Positions 1 through 5,471 of a DNA stretch of 64,000 nucleotides are shown here, piece after piece (position 1 is the stretch's first letter; the number at the start of each line of letters is the position of its first letter). The notes beneath the pieces were generated by a model. The model was not told the origin of the DNA. It saw only the letters and a program-made list of their open reading frames with translations, and did no database searches. The DNA comes from Oscillospiraceae bacterium (GTDB lineage Bacteria > Bacillota > Clostridia > Oscillospirales > Acutalibacteraceae), in contig WQWM01000001.1 of the NCBI GenBank assembly GCA_009785335.1, positions 1 to 64,000 on the forward strand, given 5' to 3'. A program made the position numbers and the translations under genes.

Positions 1-216
1 ACCATCGCGCATGGGGTTGACCACGCGCAAATTGCCGGGGTTGGTGCGCCCCACCATTTTCACGGCGGCGTTCCCCAGCGCGAGAATATCTCCGGTTTTG
101 GCATCAAGGGCGGCCACAGAGGCCTCTTGCATCACAATGCCGCGGCCCTTCACATACACCTGGATGGATGTGGTGCCAAGGTCAACGCCAATTTGCAGCC
201 CGGCGATTGTGCTCAC
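1..216 (-). CDS. mreB: MreB-like actin-fold cell-shape protein, N-terminal part only
   Basis: The gene runs off the left edge, so only about 72 N-terminal residues are visible. They contain IGVDLGTTS, the phosphate-1 loop of the actin/Hsp70 fold, followed by VYVKGRGIV and GRTNPGN, matching MreB/Mbl. MreB polymers position the peptidoglycan elongation machinery at the membrane. The start is odd: an in-frame TAA lies 10-12 nt upstream of the GTG at 214-216, there is no ATG, and the only Shine-Dalgarno (AAGGAGG, about 216-222) overlaps that GTG. An ATC at 205-207 has ideal spacing. MreB and Mbl cannot be told apart from this fragment. Confidence 0.85.
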   Translation of the reverse strand, partial: MSTIAGLQIGVDLGTTSIQVYVKGRGIVMQEASVAALDAKTGDILALGNAAVKMVGRTNPGNLRVVNPMRDG

Positions 217-259
217 CTCCTTGATTTACCTAGATTTACGTCGCTGTAGAAAATGCTTA

Positions 260-634
260 TTATCTGCTACACAAACAAAATGGGTGTCCTTCTGTATCAA
301 ACAATGTGACGAAATGATCGCCGCCATACTGCGCCGCGGCTTTGGTCGCGCCAAGCCGGATGGCTTCAACCACAGCGGATTGTAAATCATCGACTTGGAA
401 ATTGAAGTGCATTTGCTTTTGCTGTTTGCCTGGTTCTTCCGGCCAAACCGGCGGTACATATGGAATAAAGTCCGGCTCCCAAAACAGTATCGTCATGCCA
501 TTTTCTGCTTTGAGCGCCAAAGCACCAAATGCAGTTGTCTTTGTCCAACCCGTAAGGTCAGCGTAAAAATCGCGGGCGCGTTCGGCGTTTGCACAGTCTA
601 TTGTAATATCTCCGATGGTTAAATTAGTTATCAT
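260..634 (-). CDS. VOC-family (glyoxalase/bleomycin-resistance-like) protein
   Basis: This is a 124-aa single-domain protein of the vicinal oxygen chelate fold. It begins ITNLTIGDITIDCANAERA, where the first beta strand leads into the usual 'ARDFYADLTGW' helix. It ends GDHFVTLFDTEGHPFCL, the typical final strand with 'D-x-GHPFCL'. Such proteins bind a divalent metal or sequester small molecules; the substrate cannot be read from sequence. GAGGA precedes the ATG. It is flanked by mreB and comFC on the same strand without overlap. Confidence 0.85.
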   Translation of the reverse strand: MITNLTIGDITIDCANAERARDFYADLTGWTKTTAFGALALKAENGMTILFWEPDFIPYVPPVWPEEPGKQQKQMHFNFQVDDLQSAVVEAIRLGATKAAAQYGGDHFVTLFDTEGHPFCLCSR

Positions 635-676
635 GTTTGTCCTCGATTCCCAATACAGAAAATATAAATTCCCACA

Positions 677-1405
677 TCAACCGCTCATTTTCTTCGCTTG
701 CACTTCCGTGCGCAAAAACGCCAGTCTAATCACCTGCGCTGCACCTGCTTGTTCCAACATATGCGCACAAGCCTGCATGGTAGCACCAGTGGTGCAGATA
801 TCATCGCACAGCACCACGCGCCGCCCTGCAACTTGCTCGGGCGCAATGACGGCATAAGCCCCCGCAACGTTTTGCGCACGCTGCGGGGCGGGTAGGTCAT
901 GCTGAACTTCGGTCTCGCGCGCTTTATATAGCAACGTTGCGTGCGCGCAACCCAACCAGCGTGCGGCTGTTTTTGCAAGCAGCTCGCTTTGGTTAAAGCC
1001 GCGCTTCTTCACCTGCGCGGCGGTCATGGGTACGGCGCAAAACAGCAGATCATCATCACAATAGCCCGCTTCACGCAGGGCATCGCCCATGGCATAGCCT
1101 ATGCTGTGCGCCAGGTTGCGTTTGCCGCGAAACTTCAGCCTTAATAGTATGCGACGTGCGCGGCTGTGGTAAACGAAACAGGCGATGAGGACTTGTGTAG
1201 GGGCGACCGTCTCGGTCGCCCGTGAGTTTGGATGACAGTTTGCGGGCGACCGAGGACGGTCGCCCCTACAGGCATAGCGACTTTTTTCGCCTTCTTCAGC
1301 GCAGTCGGGGCAAAGCATTTCTGTGGGCGCGGTTACGCCAGTGCACCACACGCAGCGGCGCGGAAAAAACGCCAGCCAAAGGCGTTCGATGAGTTGTGTG
1401 TTCAT
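677..1405 (-). CDS. comFC: ComFC-family phosphoribosyltransferase-like protein
   Basis: A protein of 242 aa with an N-terminal zinc finger (CVWC and CPDC, about residues 18-36) and a C-terminal phosphoribosyltransferase fold with the PRPP loop VVLCDDICTTGAT near residue 200. ComFC homologues act in DNA uptake and transformation in Firmicutes, though many clostridial copies have no demonstrated role. Residues about 46-70 are encoded by a 75-bp palindromic repeat that has kept the frame open; this insertion lies between the zinc finger and the conserved LRLKFRG segment. The ATG overlaps the stop of the upstream lipoprotein gene (ATGA), so the two are probably translationally coupled. Confidence 0.9.
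   Translation of the reverse strand: MNTQLIERLWLAFFPRRCVWCTGVTAPTEMLCPDCAEEGEKSRYACRGDRPRSPANCHPNSRATETVAPTQVLIACFVYHSRARRILLRLKFRGKRNLAHSIGYAMGDALREAGYCDDDLLFCAVPMTAAQVKKRGFNQSELLAKTAARWLGCAHATLLYKARETEVQHDLPAPQRAQNVAGAYAVIAPEQVAGRRVVLCDDICTTGATMQACAHMLEQAGAAQVIRLAFLRTEVQAKKMSG
1196..1270. repeat. 75-bp palindromic element inside comFC (family A)
   Basis: The ends are inverted repeats: TGTAGGGGCGACCG on the left and CGGTCGCCCCTACA on the right, with further GGTCGCCCG/CGGGCGACC pairing inward. The element is 75 bp, exactly 25 codons, and leaves comFC open. A second copy lies at 33001-33075 next to spoIIIAE. Confidence 0.85.
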
Positions 1406-1989
1406 GCTGCCACCGCGTGGTCAAGAATGAGATATCTAACTTGAGTGACTATGCGTCGTTGAAGAAACGTTTCACGACTCAAATTTTCATTGAACCGAGC
1501 CTCGTCAAAGTATTGCCATTCCCAAGGAAACATAAAGTCCTCTAAGTCCTGAAATTGTTCTGTCCGCCATTGTTCAAATTCTTCATCTGTTATCGTGATT
1601 GAAAGCCCTTCTTGCTGCGCCACGGCTAAAGTGAACAACACGCGGCTTTGATGTCTGATTACGCGCTCTTCTTCCGTCAACTCGGTAGATGTTGGTATTG
1701 GGATAGGTATTCCCCACAAGATATCGCTTGCGTGCTCGATCCAGATAGGCAACTGATGAATAATTGCGTTATCAAATGCAGCATCAAATGCGAAACCAAG
1801 GCTTACGCTCTCCACCTCAACACCCCGCACCTGCCCCAACGTAATGTAAGGCGACAAGTCCATCTGCATCACCTCGGCGAGGTGAAACACTGCGGGTGAT
1901 TGCTCGGCCACAGTTTGCTGCGCGGGCGCACAGGCAGCCATGGCAAGCGCAAGTACAGCTGCAAACGCAGCCAAAACTAACCGTTTCAT
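1402..1989 (-). CDS. Lipoprotein with possible SurA/PrsA-like N-terminal chaperone helices
   Basis: A 195-aa lipoprotein precursor: MKR, a hydrophobic stretch and a lipobox ending AMAAC put the lipidated Cys near residue 20. The start is the ATG at 1989 with AGGAGG six bases upstream. The middle (VLFTLAVAQQEGLSITITDEEFEQW) resembles the N-terminal helices of SurA/PrsA foldases ('A...GI.VTDEE'), but no parvulin domain follows. The gene overlaps comFC by four bases. The chaperone idea is inference; the lipoprotein call is firm. Confidence 0.75.
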   Translation of the reverse strand: MKRLVLAAFAAVLALAMAACAPAQQTVAEQSPAVFHLAEVMQMDLSPYITLGQVRGVEVESVSLGFAFDAAFDNAIIHQLPIWIEHASDILWGIPIPIPTSTELTEEERVIRHQSRVLFTLAVAQQEGLSITITDEEFEQWRTEQFQDLEDFMFPWEWQYFDEARFNENLSRETFLQRRIVTQVRYLILDHAVAA

Positions 1990-2021
1990 CCTCAACCTCC
2001 TAGCACGGGCTCTCTGCAACA

Positions 2022-2102
2022 TGTAGGGGTGGCTTGCAAGCCACCCGGGCAAAAATACTGACTTAAGTGGTCATCACGGGCGGCTCGCAAGCCGCCCCTA
2101 CA
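2022..2102. repeat. Palindromic intergenic element (family B)
   Basis: The left arm TGTAGGGGTGGCTTGCAAG and right arm CTTGC-like GCAAGCCGCCCCTACA are inverted around a core containing CAAAAATACTGACTTAAGTGG. The same core in opposite orientation occurs at 16575-16640, so this is a dispersed, MITE-like repeat without coding capacity. Confidence 0.8.
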
Positions 2103-2119
2103 TACTGGTTATGTGCTCA

Positions 2120-2335
2120 TTATTCTTCCGCCTGGTCGCGCTGTTGCGTTTCTAAAATGGCGCGGTTTACAAAGCCGTTGAGACTTTCGCCGCGTTGCGC
2201 AGCATAGGCTTTCAGGGCTTCTTTTTGGCCTTTTTTTACTTTGATTTGGAGCCTGTCGTATGCCTTAGCGTCATACTTCGCATTTGCCTTTAATCTTGCT
2301 TCGCTAGATTTTTTTGTCTCTTCGCTAATGGCCAC
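2120..2335 (-). CDS. Ribbon-helix-helix (Arc-type) DNA-binding protein, copy 1
   Basis: A 71-aa protein with the RHH layout: beta strand RLQIKVKKG, helix QKEALKAYAAQRG, then GESLNGFVNRAILETQQRD. It starts with GTG (VAISEE), preceded by AGGGGTGA. Its paralogue is at 23736-23933; both share GESLNGFVNRA and end with the same ETxQRD motif. Each is divergent from a 56-60 aa paralogous protein. RHH dimers bind short operator repeats and commonly autoregulate, often as antitoxins. The 18-bp direct repeats in front of the partner gene are the likely operator. Function beyond DNA binding is inferred. Confidence 0.85.
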   Translation of the reverse strand: MAISEETKKSSEARLKANAKYDAKAYDRLQIKVKKGQKEALKAYAAQRGESLNGFVNRAILETQQRDQAEE

Positions 2336-2390
2336 TCACCCCTTTTGAATTTGTCTATTTGCTTGTTCAATGTAACCCCCCGCGCCGTCT

Positions 2391-2500
2391 ATGACGGCAC
2401 TCCCCCCCTACAGGGGGGCCTTGGCAACAGCCGAAAGGCCGAGTTTCGCCAGGGTCTCCCCCGTGGGGGAGATGTCGCGAAGCGACAGAGGGGTTTTGTG
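2391..2500. repeat. GC-rich repeat between the divergent RHH and small-protein genes (family D)
   Basis: This stretch contains CCCCCCTACAGGGGGG, then CCTTGGCAACAGCC and TCTCCCCCGTGGGGGAGA, a set of short hairpins. Related sequence with CCTTGGCAACA occurs at 7828-7880 and, inverted, at 56497-56560. Removing it would bring this intergenic region close to the length of the one in the second module. Confidence 0.7.
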
Positions 2501-2537
2501 CGAAATAGCAAATACTTGCAATAATATACAAACGACG

Positions 2538-2604
2538 TGTACGGTATGCTTGGTAAGTTTGTGCACTATTCCATCTTGCAATTGTACGGTATGCTTGGTA
2601 TAAT
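2538..2604 (+). promoter_or_regulatory. Promoter of the 60-aa gene with two 18-bp operator-like direct repeats
   Basis: The -35 box TTGCAA (2576-2581) and -10 box TATAAT (2599-2604) are 17 bp apart. The sequence TGTACGGTATGCTTGGTA occurs exactly twice, at 2538-2555 and 2583-2600. The second copy fills the spacer, where a bound repressor would block RNA polymerase. The RHH protein encoded divergently is the natural candidate to bind it. Confidence 0.8.
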
Positions 2605-2627
2605 AGGACTAACAGGAGGAAATCACC

Positions 2628-2810
2628 ATGAAACGTGACCTTGCAACCATCGACGCGGTCGGCCTCATTTACGAAAACCTTAAACTTGTTGTGAAATGCA
2701 TCACGCTAGAGGATGTCGACCGCGAAGAAACGCGGCTGCTTGCCTACATCGCAGATGATTACTTGGACGACATGTGGGCAACGGTCTCCTCTTTAAAAAG
2801 AATCGAATAA
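2628..2810 (+). CDS. Small protein of unknown function paired with RHH protein, copy 1
   Basis: A 60-aa acidic protein, no known family recognised. It shares MKRxLAxIDA, LIxEx, VKCITLxD and LLAYIAxDxL with its paralogue at 23451-23621. It is predicted helical with no signal peptide and no membrane segment. AGGAGG sits eight bases before the ATG. The conserved divergent pairing with an RHH gene suggests that the RHH protein represses it and perhaps binds it, as in toxin-antitoxin or repressor-effector pairs. That role is inference. Confidence 0.75.
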   Translation: MKRDLATIDAVGLIYENLKLVVKCITLEDVDREETRLLAYIADDYLDDMWATVSSLKRIE

Positions 2811-2830
2811 TGCAAATCGCAGGTGGTGAG

Positions 2831-3183
2831 AGTTGGCCTGTAAGCCGGGTTCTGTCATTGAAGGCGTCATTTATCTTGTGCACGCATTGCTACGCACATC
2901 TTTGCCAGCCGTTGCAAGTTTGTTTACGCAGGGCACGCTGTGCGATTTCACGCACACTTGCTGTCGCTGTTGCTGCGGATAGGGTTTGCAGGGCCGCGCG
3001 GTTCCCCACGCGCCGGTGAGCTCTTACCTCGCCTTTCCACCCTTACCCCTTGCGGGGCGGTTTCTTTCTGTTGCACTTTCCCTAAGGTCACCCTCGGCGG
3101 CCGTTAGCCGTTATCCTTGCCCTGTGCAGCCCGGACTTTCCTCGCTAGCGTTACCGCCACGCGCGACTGCCCAGCCAACTCAC
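2831..3183 (-). ncRNA. rnpB: RNase P RNA, bacterial type A
   Basis: Read on the minus strand the RNA contains the universal RNase P blocks: GAGGAAAGTCCGGGC near the 5' end, ACAGAAAGAAACCGCC, AGGTAAGAGCTCACCGG, and the 3' block ACAGAACCCGGCTTACAGGCC. These are P4-forming sequences of the catalytic RNA that removes tRNA 5' leaders. The length (about 350 nt) fits type A. A consensus promoter lies just upstream at 3191-3219. End coordinates are good to a few bases. Confidence 0.95.
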
Positions 3184-3190
3184 ACACTTT

Positions 3191-3219
3191 ATTTTACTCT
3201 ATTTTGCCGCACCTGTCAA
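3191..3219 (-). promoter_or_regulatory. rnpB promoter
   Basis: On the minus strand TTGACA (3214-3219) and TAAAAT (3191-3196) are separated by 17 bp, placing the transcription start at about 3183, the predicted 5' end of RNase P RNA. Confidence 0.85.
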
Positions 3220-3267
3220 GCGTTATGCGACATATAATGGGGAAAATCCCATCATTTGGAGGCTGCT

Positions 3268-3537
3268 ATGACAACCAACAGCACTTGGACGACGGTTAAT
3301 GGCATGGTTATGCCCGGCTCGGGCACGCAAACCTTCGGCGGCAACTGCATGCAAAACCCATTTGGCTTGCCGGGCATGGTGCCGGGTTTCGACGGCTGGT
3401 TCGGCGGGCAGGGCTTTAACAACGGCGGCGGCATGCAGCCCAACTGCTTCGGCAACATGTGGTCAATGCCCTGCTGTTGCATGCAAGGCATGCCTACATA
3501 TACTGCGGGAAATCAGGGCTCGCCGTTCGGCATGTAA
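3268..3537 (+). CDS. Gly/Met/Asn-rich small protein with Cys cluster
   Basis: An 89-aa protein of low-complexity composition: many Gly, Asn, Met and Pro residues and a CCC triplet (SMPCCCMQGMP) near residue 70. It has no signal peptide or membrane segment. The start is the ATG at 3268 because GGAGG lies six bases upstream; a possible -10 TATAAT is at 3233-3238. Its last 44 bases overlap the 3' end of the convergent hydrolase gene. The composition recalls spore-coat or inclusion-type structural proteins, but no family is recognised. Confidence 0.6.
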   Translation: MTTNSTWTTVNGMVMPGSGTQTFGGNCMQNPFGLPGMVPGFDGWFGGQGFNNGGGMQPNCFGNMWSMPCCCMQGMPTYTAGNQGSPFGM

Positions 3538-4852
3538 GCGGCTGTTCATCCAACATAATCTGCGCAGCCAGTTGAAGCAATCGTTCATCTTTGGCTGTGC
3601 GGTCATGGTGCACACCTTTGAAATACCACGTGGTATCCGGCAGTGCGCCAGTGGCGGCATCCACGATGTGATCCGGCGAAATATACGCCGGGTCTGCTTT
3701 GGCTAAATAATCAGCAGGCAGCGGGGTATCATGCCCCATACTGGTTGCGCCCATGGACGTGGAATGCAGGTCGATCACACCGTCGCCATTATATGTTTCG
3801 CTACAATCAAACAAGTCGGGCAGCTTTGTGTTGTATTCATTGATGTTGTATAGCTGCACACCCTGCGCCTGCATGGCTTTGATGTTTTTCACCGCATTCA
3901 CCTGCGCCTTATAGTAACGGTCGGTTTGTGCTTTCAGCGGCGCAAGCTCAGGATCACTGAGCCAGCGCGCTTTCGCTTCGGCGTAGTCCTCTTGCGGCAA
4001 GAGTGCCCACAGCATCGTCGCGCGGCTCAATAGCCCGCCCACCGCAACCTCTAGTGCGGCATCCAGGCTGCGGCGCACCGCCCGCTCGGGGAGCAAACGC
4101 AACACGAAAGCCCCTGCCTTGCTTTTTTTGCGCAACATGGCAAGGCGCTTTTGCTTGTCAACAATGCTGAATCGTCCAAGGAAAATATCCCCTGCCACGA
4201 CAGAGCCGTTGAACGCCGGCACGAAGTACAGCACTTTGTGCAACTGCTGATGCACAGCGGGGTAATACTCCGCCAAGGCGTTCATTAGCGTAGCGCCCAA
4301 ACTCATGGGCATCAGGTTAATTTTGTCTGTGCCATGCTTATCTAGGACATCTTGAATGAATTGATACAGCTCGTCCACCACATCGGCGTGGTTACCCATG
4401 GTATCATAAGCAAAATAATACATACGCTCGGCACCCAAGCCCTCCGTAATCGCTTGCATAGGCACCATGCGATGAACATAACCCATGTTTTCGTCGGGCA
4501 GGTCGGCAAAGCTTGTGGGGGTTGTGCCACCCATGCGATGCAGGCTCACCACACAAAAATCGTTGCGATGGCGGCCGTGGTTATCATATTGATAATGCCC
4601 GTTAGCCACGGCTTTGTTCAAACCACGGCGAATAGAGCGGCTCAACCCTGCGTCGTGCCGAAACAGCAGGCTAAGCACTGCACGCGGTGCCACATGCTTG
4701 AGCAGCGGCTTTTGGTCAATCACTTGCCCAAGCCCGCCAAAGCCGCCGCGCACATGGCGGCCATTTGCGCCGGCAACACGCTCGCCTTGGGCGCAGTGCA
4801 AAAACACATCGGACATGCCCGAGCCGTGGACGATGATGGTGGGGTAGTTCAT
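3494..4852 (-). CDS. Alpha/beta-hydrolase (lipase-like) protein
   Basis: A 452-aa predicted cytoplasmic hydrolase. The N-terminus TIIVHGSGMSD is the beta-strand/oxyanion 'HG' motif of alpha/beta hydrolases. The nucleophile elbow is LMPMSLGATLMN (P-M-S-L-G instead of G-x-S-x-G). The acid is probably in NGDGVIDLHSTSMG and the histidine in YFKGVHHDR. There is no signal peptide. The start at 4852 begins MNYPTII; upstream in-frame codons are poor in family similarity. Lipase activity is inferred and the substrate is unknown. Confidence 0.75.
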   Translation of the reverse strand: MNYPTIIVHGSGMSDVFLHCAQGERVAGANGRHVRGGFGGLGQVIDQKPLLKHVAPRAVLSLLFRHDAGLSRSIRRGLNKAVANGHYQYDNHGRHRNDFCVVSLHRMGGTTPTSFADLPDENMGYVHRMVPMQAITEGLGAERMYYFAYDTMGNHADVVDELYQFIQDVLDKHGTDKINLMPMSLGATLMNALAEYYPAVHQQLHKVLYFVPAFNGSVVAGDIFLGRFSIVDKQKRLAMLRKKSKAGAFVLRLLPERAVRRSLDAALEVAVGGLLSRATMLWALLPQEDYAEAKARWLSDPELAPLKAQTDRYYKAQVNAVKNIKAMQAQGVQLYNINEYNTKLPDLFDCSETYNGDGVIDLHSTSMGATSMGHDTPLPADYLAKADPAYISPDHIVDAATGALPDTTWYFKGVHHDRTAKDERLLQLAAQIMLDEQPLTCRTASPDFPQYM

Positions 4853-4896
4853 AAAGTTCTCTTTCACGGAAAATTTTGCAAAATGGCACAACTCCC

Positions 4897-4925
4897 TTGA
4901 CAAATCTACATAGCTGGTGTATAAT
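4897..4925 (+). promoter_or_regulatory. Promoter of the antitoxin-like RNA
   Basis: TTGACA (4897-4902) and TATAAT (4920-4925) with a 17-bp spacer form a full-consensus sigma-A promoter. It reads toward the 3' end of the small toxin gene, and no protein-coding gene follows on this strand before the terminator at 4991-5034. Confidence 0.9.
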
Positions 4926-4931
4926 AGACTT

Positions 4932-5036
4932 GTCGGGAGTTGCTTGCTGCAGACGGCAAATCCCCCCGACGATTCAGCTAGTCACTAAAAAAGAACTAGC
5001 CGCTGCCTTTGGTAGGGAGAGCGGCTAGTTCTTTTT
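4932..5036 (+). ncRNA. Type I antitoxin RNA candidate
   Basis: The predicted transcript is about 105 nt. It has a 5' GTCGGG/CCCGAC hairpin, a single-stranded linker, and a 14-bp terminator hairpin with a T-run. It overlaps the 3' end and terminator of the 31-aa toxin mRNA (about 4986-5036) on the opposite strand. This convergent arrangement with a shared bidirectional terminator is like the Fst/RNA II (par) and TxpA/RatA type I systems. The antitoxin function is inferred. Confidence 0.75.
4991..5034. terminator. Bidirectional terminator shared by toxin mRNA and antitoxin RNA
   Basis: AAGAACTAGCCGCT and AGCGGCTAGTTCTT form a perfect 14-bp stem, flanked by an A-run on the left and a T-run on the right, so it can stop transcription in both directions. 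The toxin stop codon lies inside the stem. Confidence 0.9.
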
Positions 5037-5120
5037 ACGCCCGAAGGCGCGAAAGAGCAAATCTGCTAAGGCAATAAGTACAATGAGCACTTGCGCGATT
5101 GCACTGATTATATTCCACAT
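5025..5120 (-). CDS. Type I toxin: 31-aa hydrophobic membrane peptide
   Basis: The peptide starts MWNIISAIAQVLIVLIALAD and ends LLFRAFGRKKN: one membrane helix followed by a basic tail, as in Fst, TxpA and BsrG toxins, which depolarise or disrupt the membrane. GGGAGGTGA is positioned strongly before the ATG. Its mRNA has a consensus promoter (5223-5251), a roughly 95-nt leader with a long hairpin at 5159-5194, and a 3' end overlapping a convergent RNA. The coding sequence is clear; toxicity is inferred from architecture. Confidence 0.8.
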   Translation of the reverse strand: MWNIISAIAQVLIVLIALADLLFRAFGRKKN

Positions 5121-5222
5121 AGCTTCACCTCCCTTCGTCAAGATGACTCCGGGGGCTACGGTAGTTTTGGGCGAACCCAAACCAGCAACTACCGCGATTT
5201 TTTTGCCAGCTGCAACACATTC

Positions 5223-5251
5223 ATTATATCAAATTTTAAGCGCAATTGCAA
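5223..5251 (-). promoter_or_regulatory. Toxin promoter
   Basis: On the minus strand TTGCAA (5246-5251) and TATAAT (5223-5228) have a 17-bp spacer. Two exact 21-bp tandem repeats lie immediately upstream at 5256-5297. Confidence 0.85.
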
Positions 5252-5255
5252 GGGA

Positions 5256-5297
5256 TTTTTTTGCAACTTTTACACATTTTTTTGCAACTTTTACACA
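5256..5297. repeat. Two exact 21-bp tandem repeats upstream of the toxin promoter
   Basis: A unit of seven T, GCAAC, four T and ACACA is repeated exactly at 5256-5276 and 5277-5297. The 21-bp period equals two DNA turns, so both copies face the same side of the helix. This suits an activator or repressor site just upstream of the -35 box. Confidence 0.8.
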
Positions 5298-5356
5298 ACT
5301 CAGCCTATTTAGAGGCTATTTTGGCTTTCCTTCCTCTGAGTTGATAACGCATATAC

Positions 5357-5385
5357 TTGACATAATTAAAAAATCACGTTATAAT
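5357..5385 (+). promoter_or_regulatory. valS promoter
   Basis: TTGACA (5357-5362) and TATAAT (5380-5385) are 17 bp apart. The roughly 80-nt leader has a CATGC-GCAA-GCATG hairpin but no T-box sequence. Confidence 0.85.
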
Positions 5386-5471
5386 AAGATATCATGCAAA
5401 AAATAATGACCAAACTCATGCGCAAGCATGCTGCGTTATTGAATATTTTTTGAATTAGTAAGGACAAGCCC

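Noticed and set aside
4931-5220. Direct-repeat pairing (DRa/DRb) as in the Fst system
   Set aside because: The two RNAs share similar motifs (GCAGnnGGCAAA), but in the same sense, so they would not pair with each other; only the terminator region is complementary.
5386-5471. Possible T-box leader before valS
   Set aside because: The leader is only about 80 nt and contains no T-box core sequence (TGGNACCGCG) or specifier loop; the hairpin there is too small.
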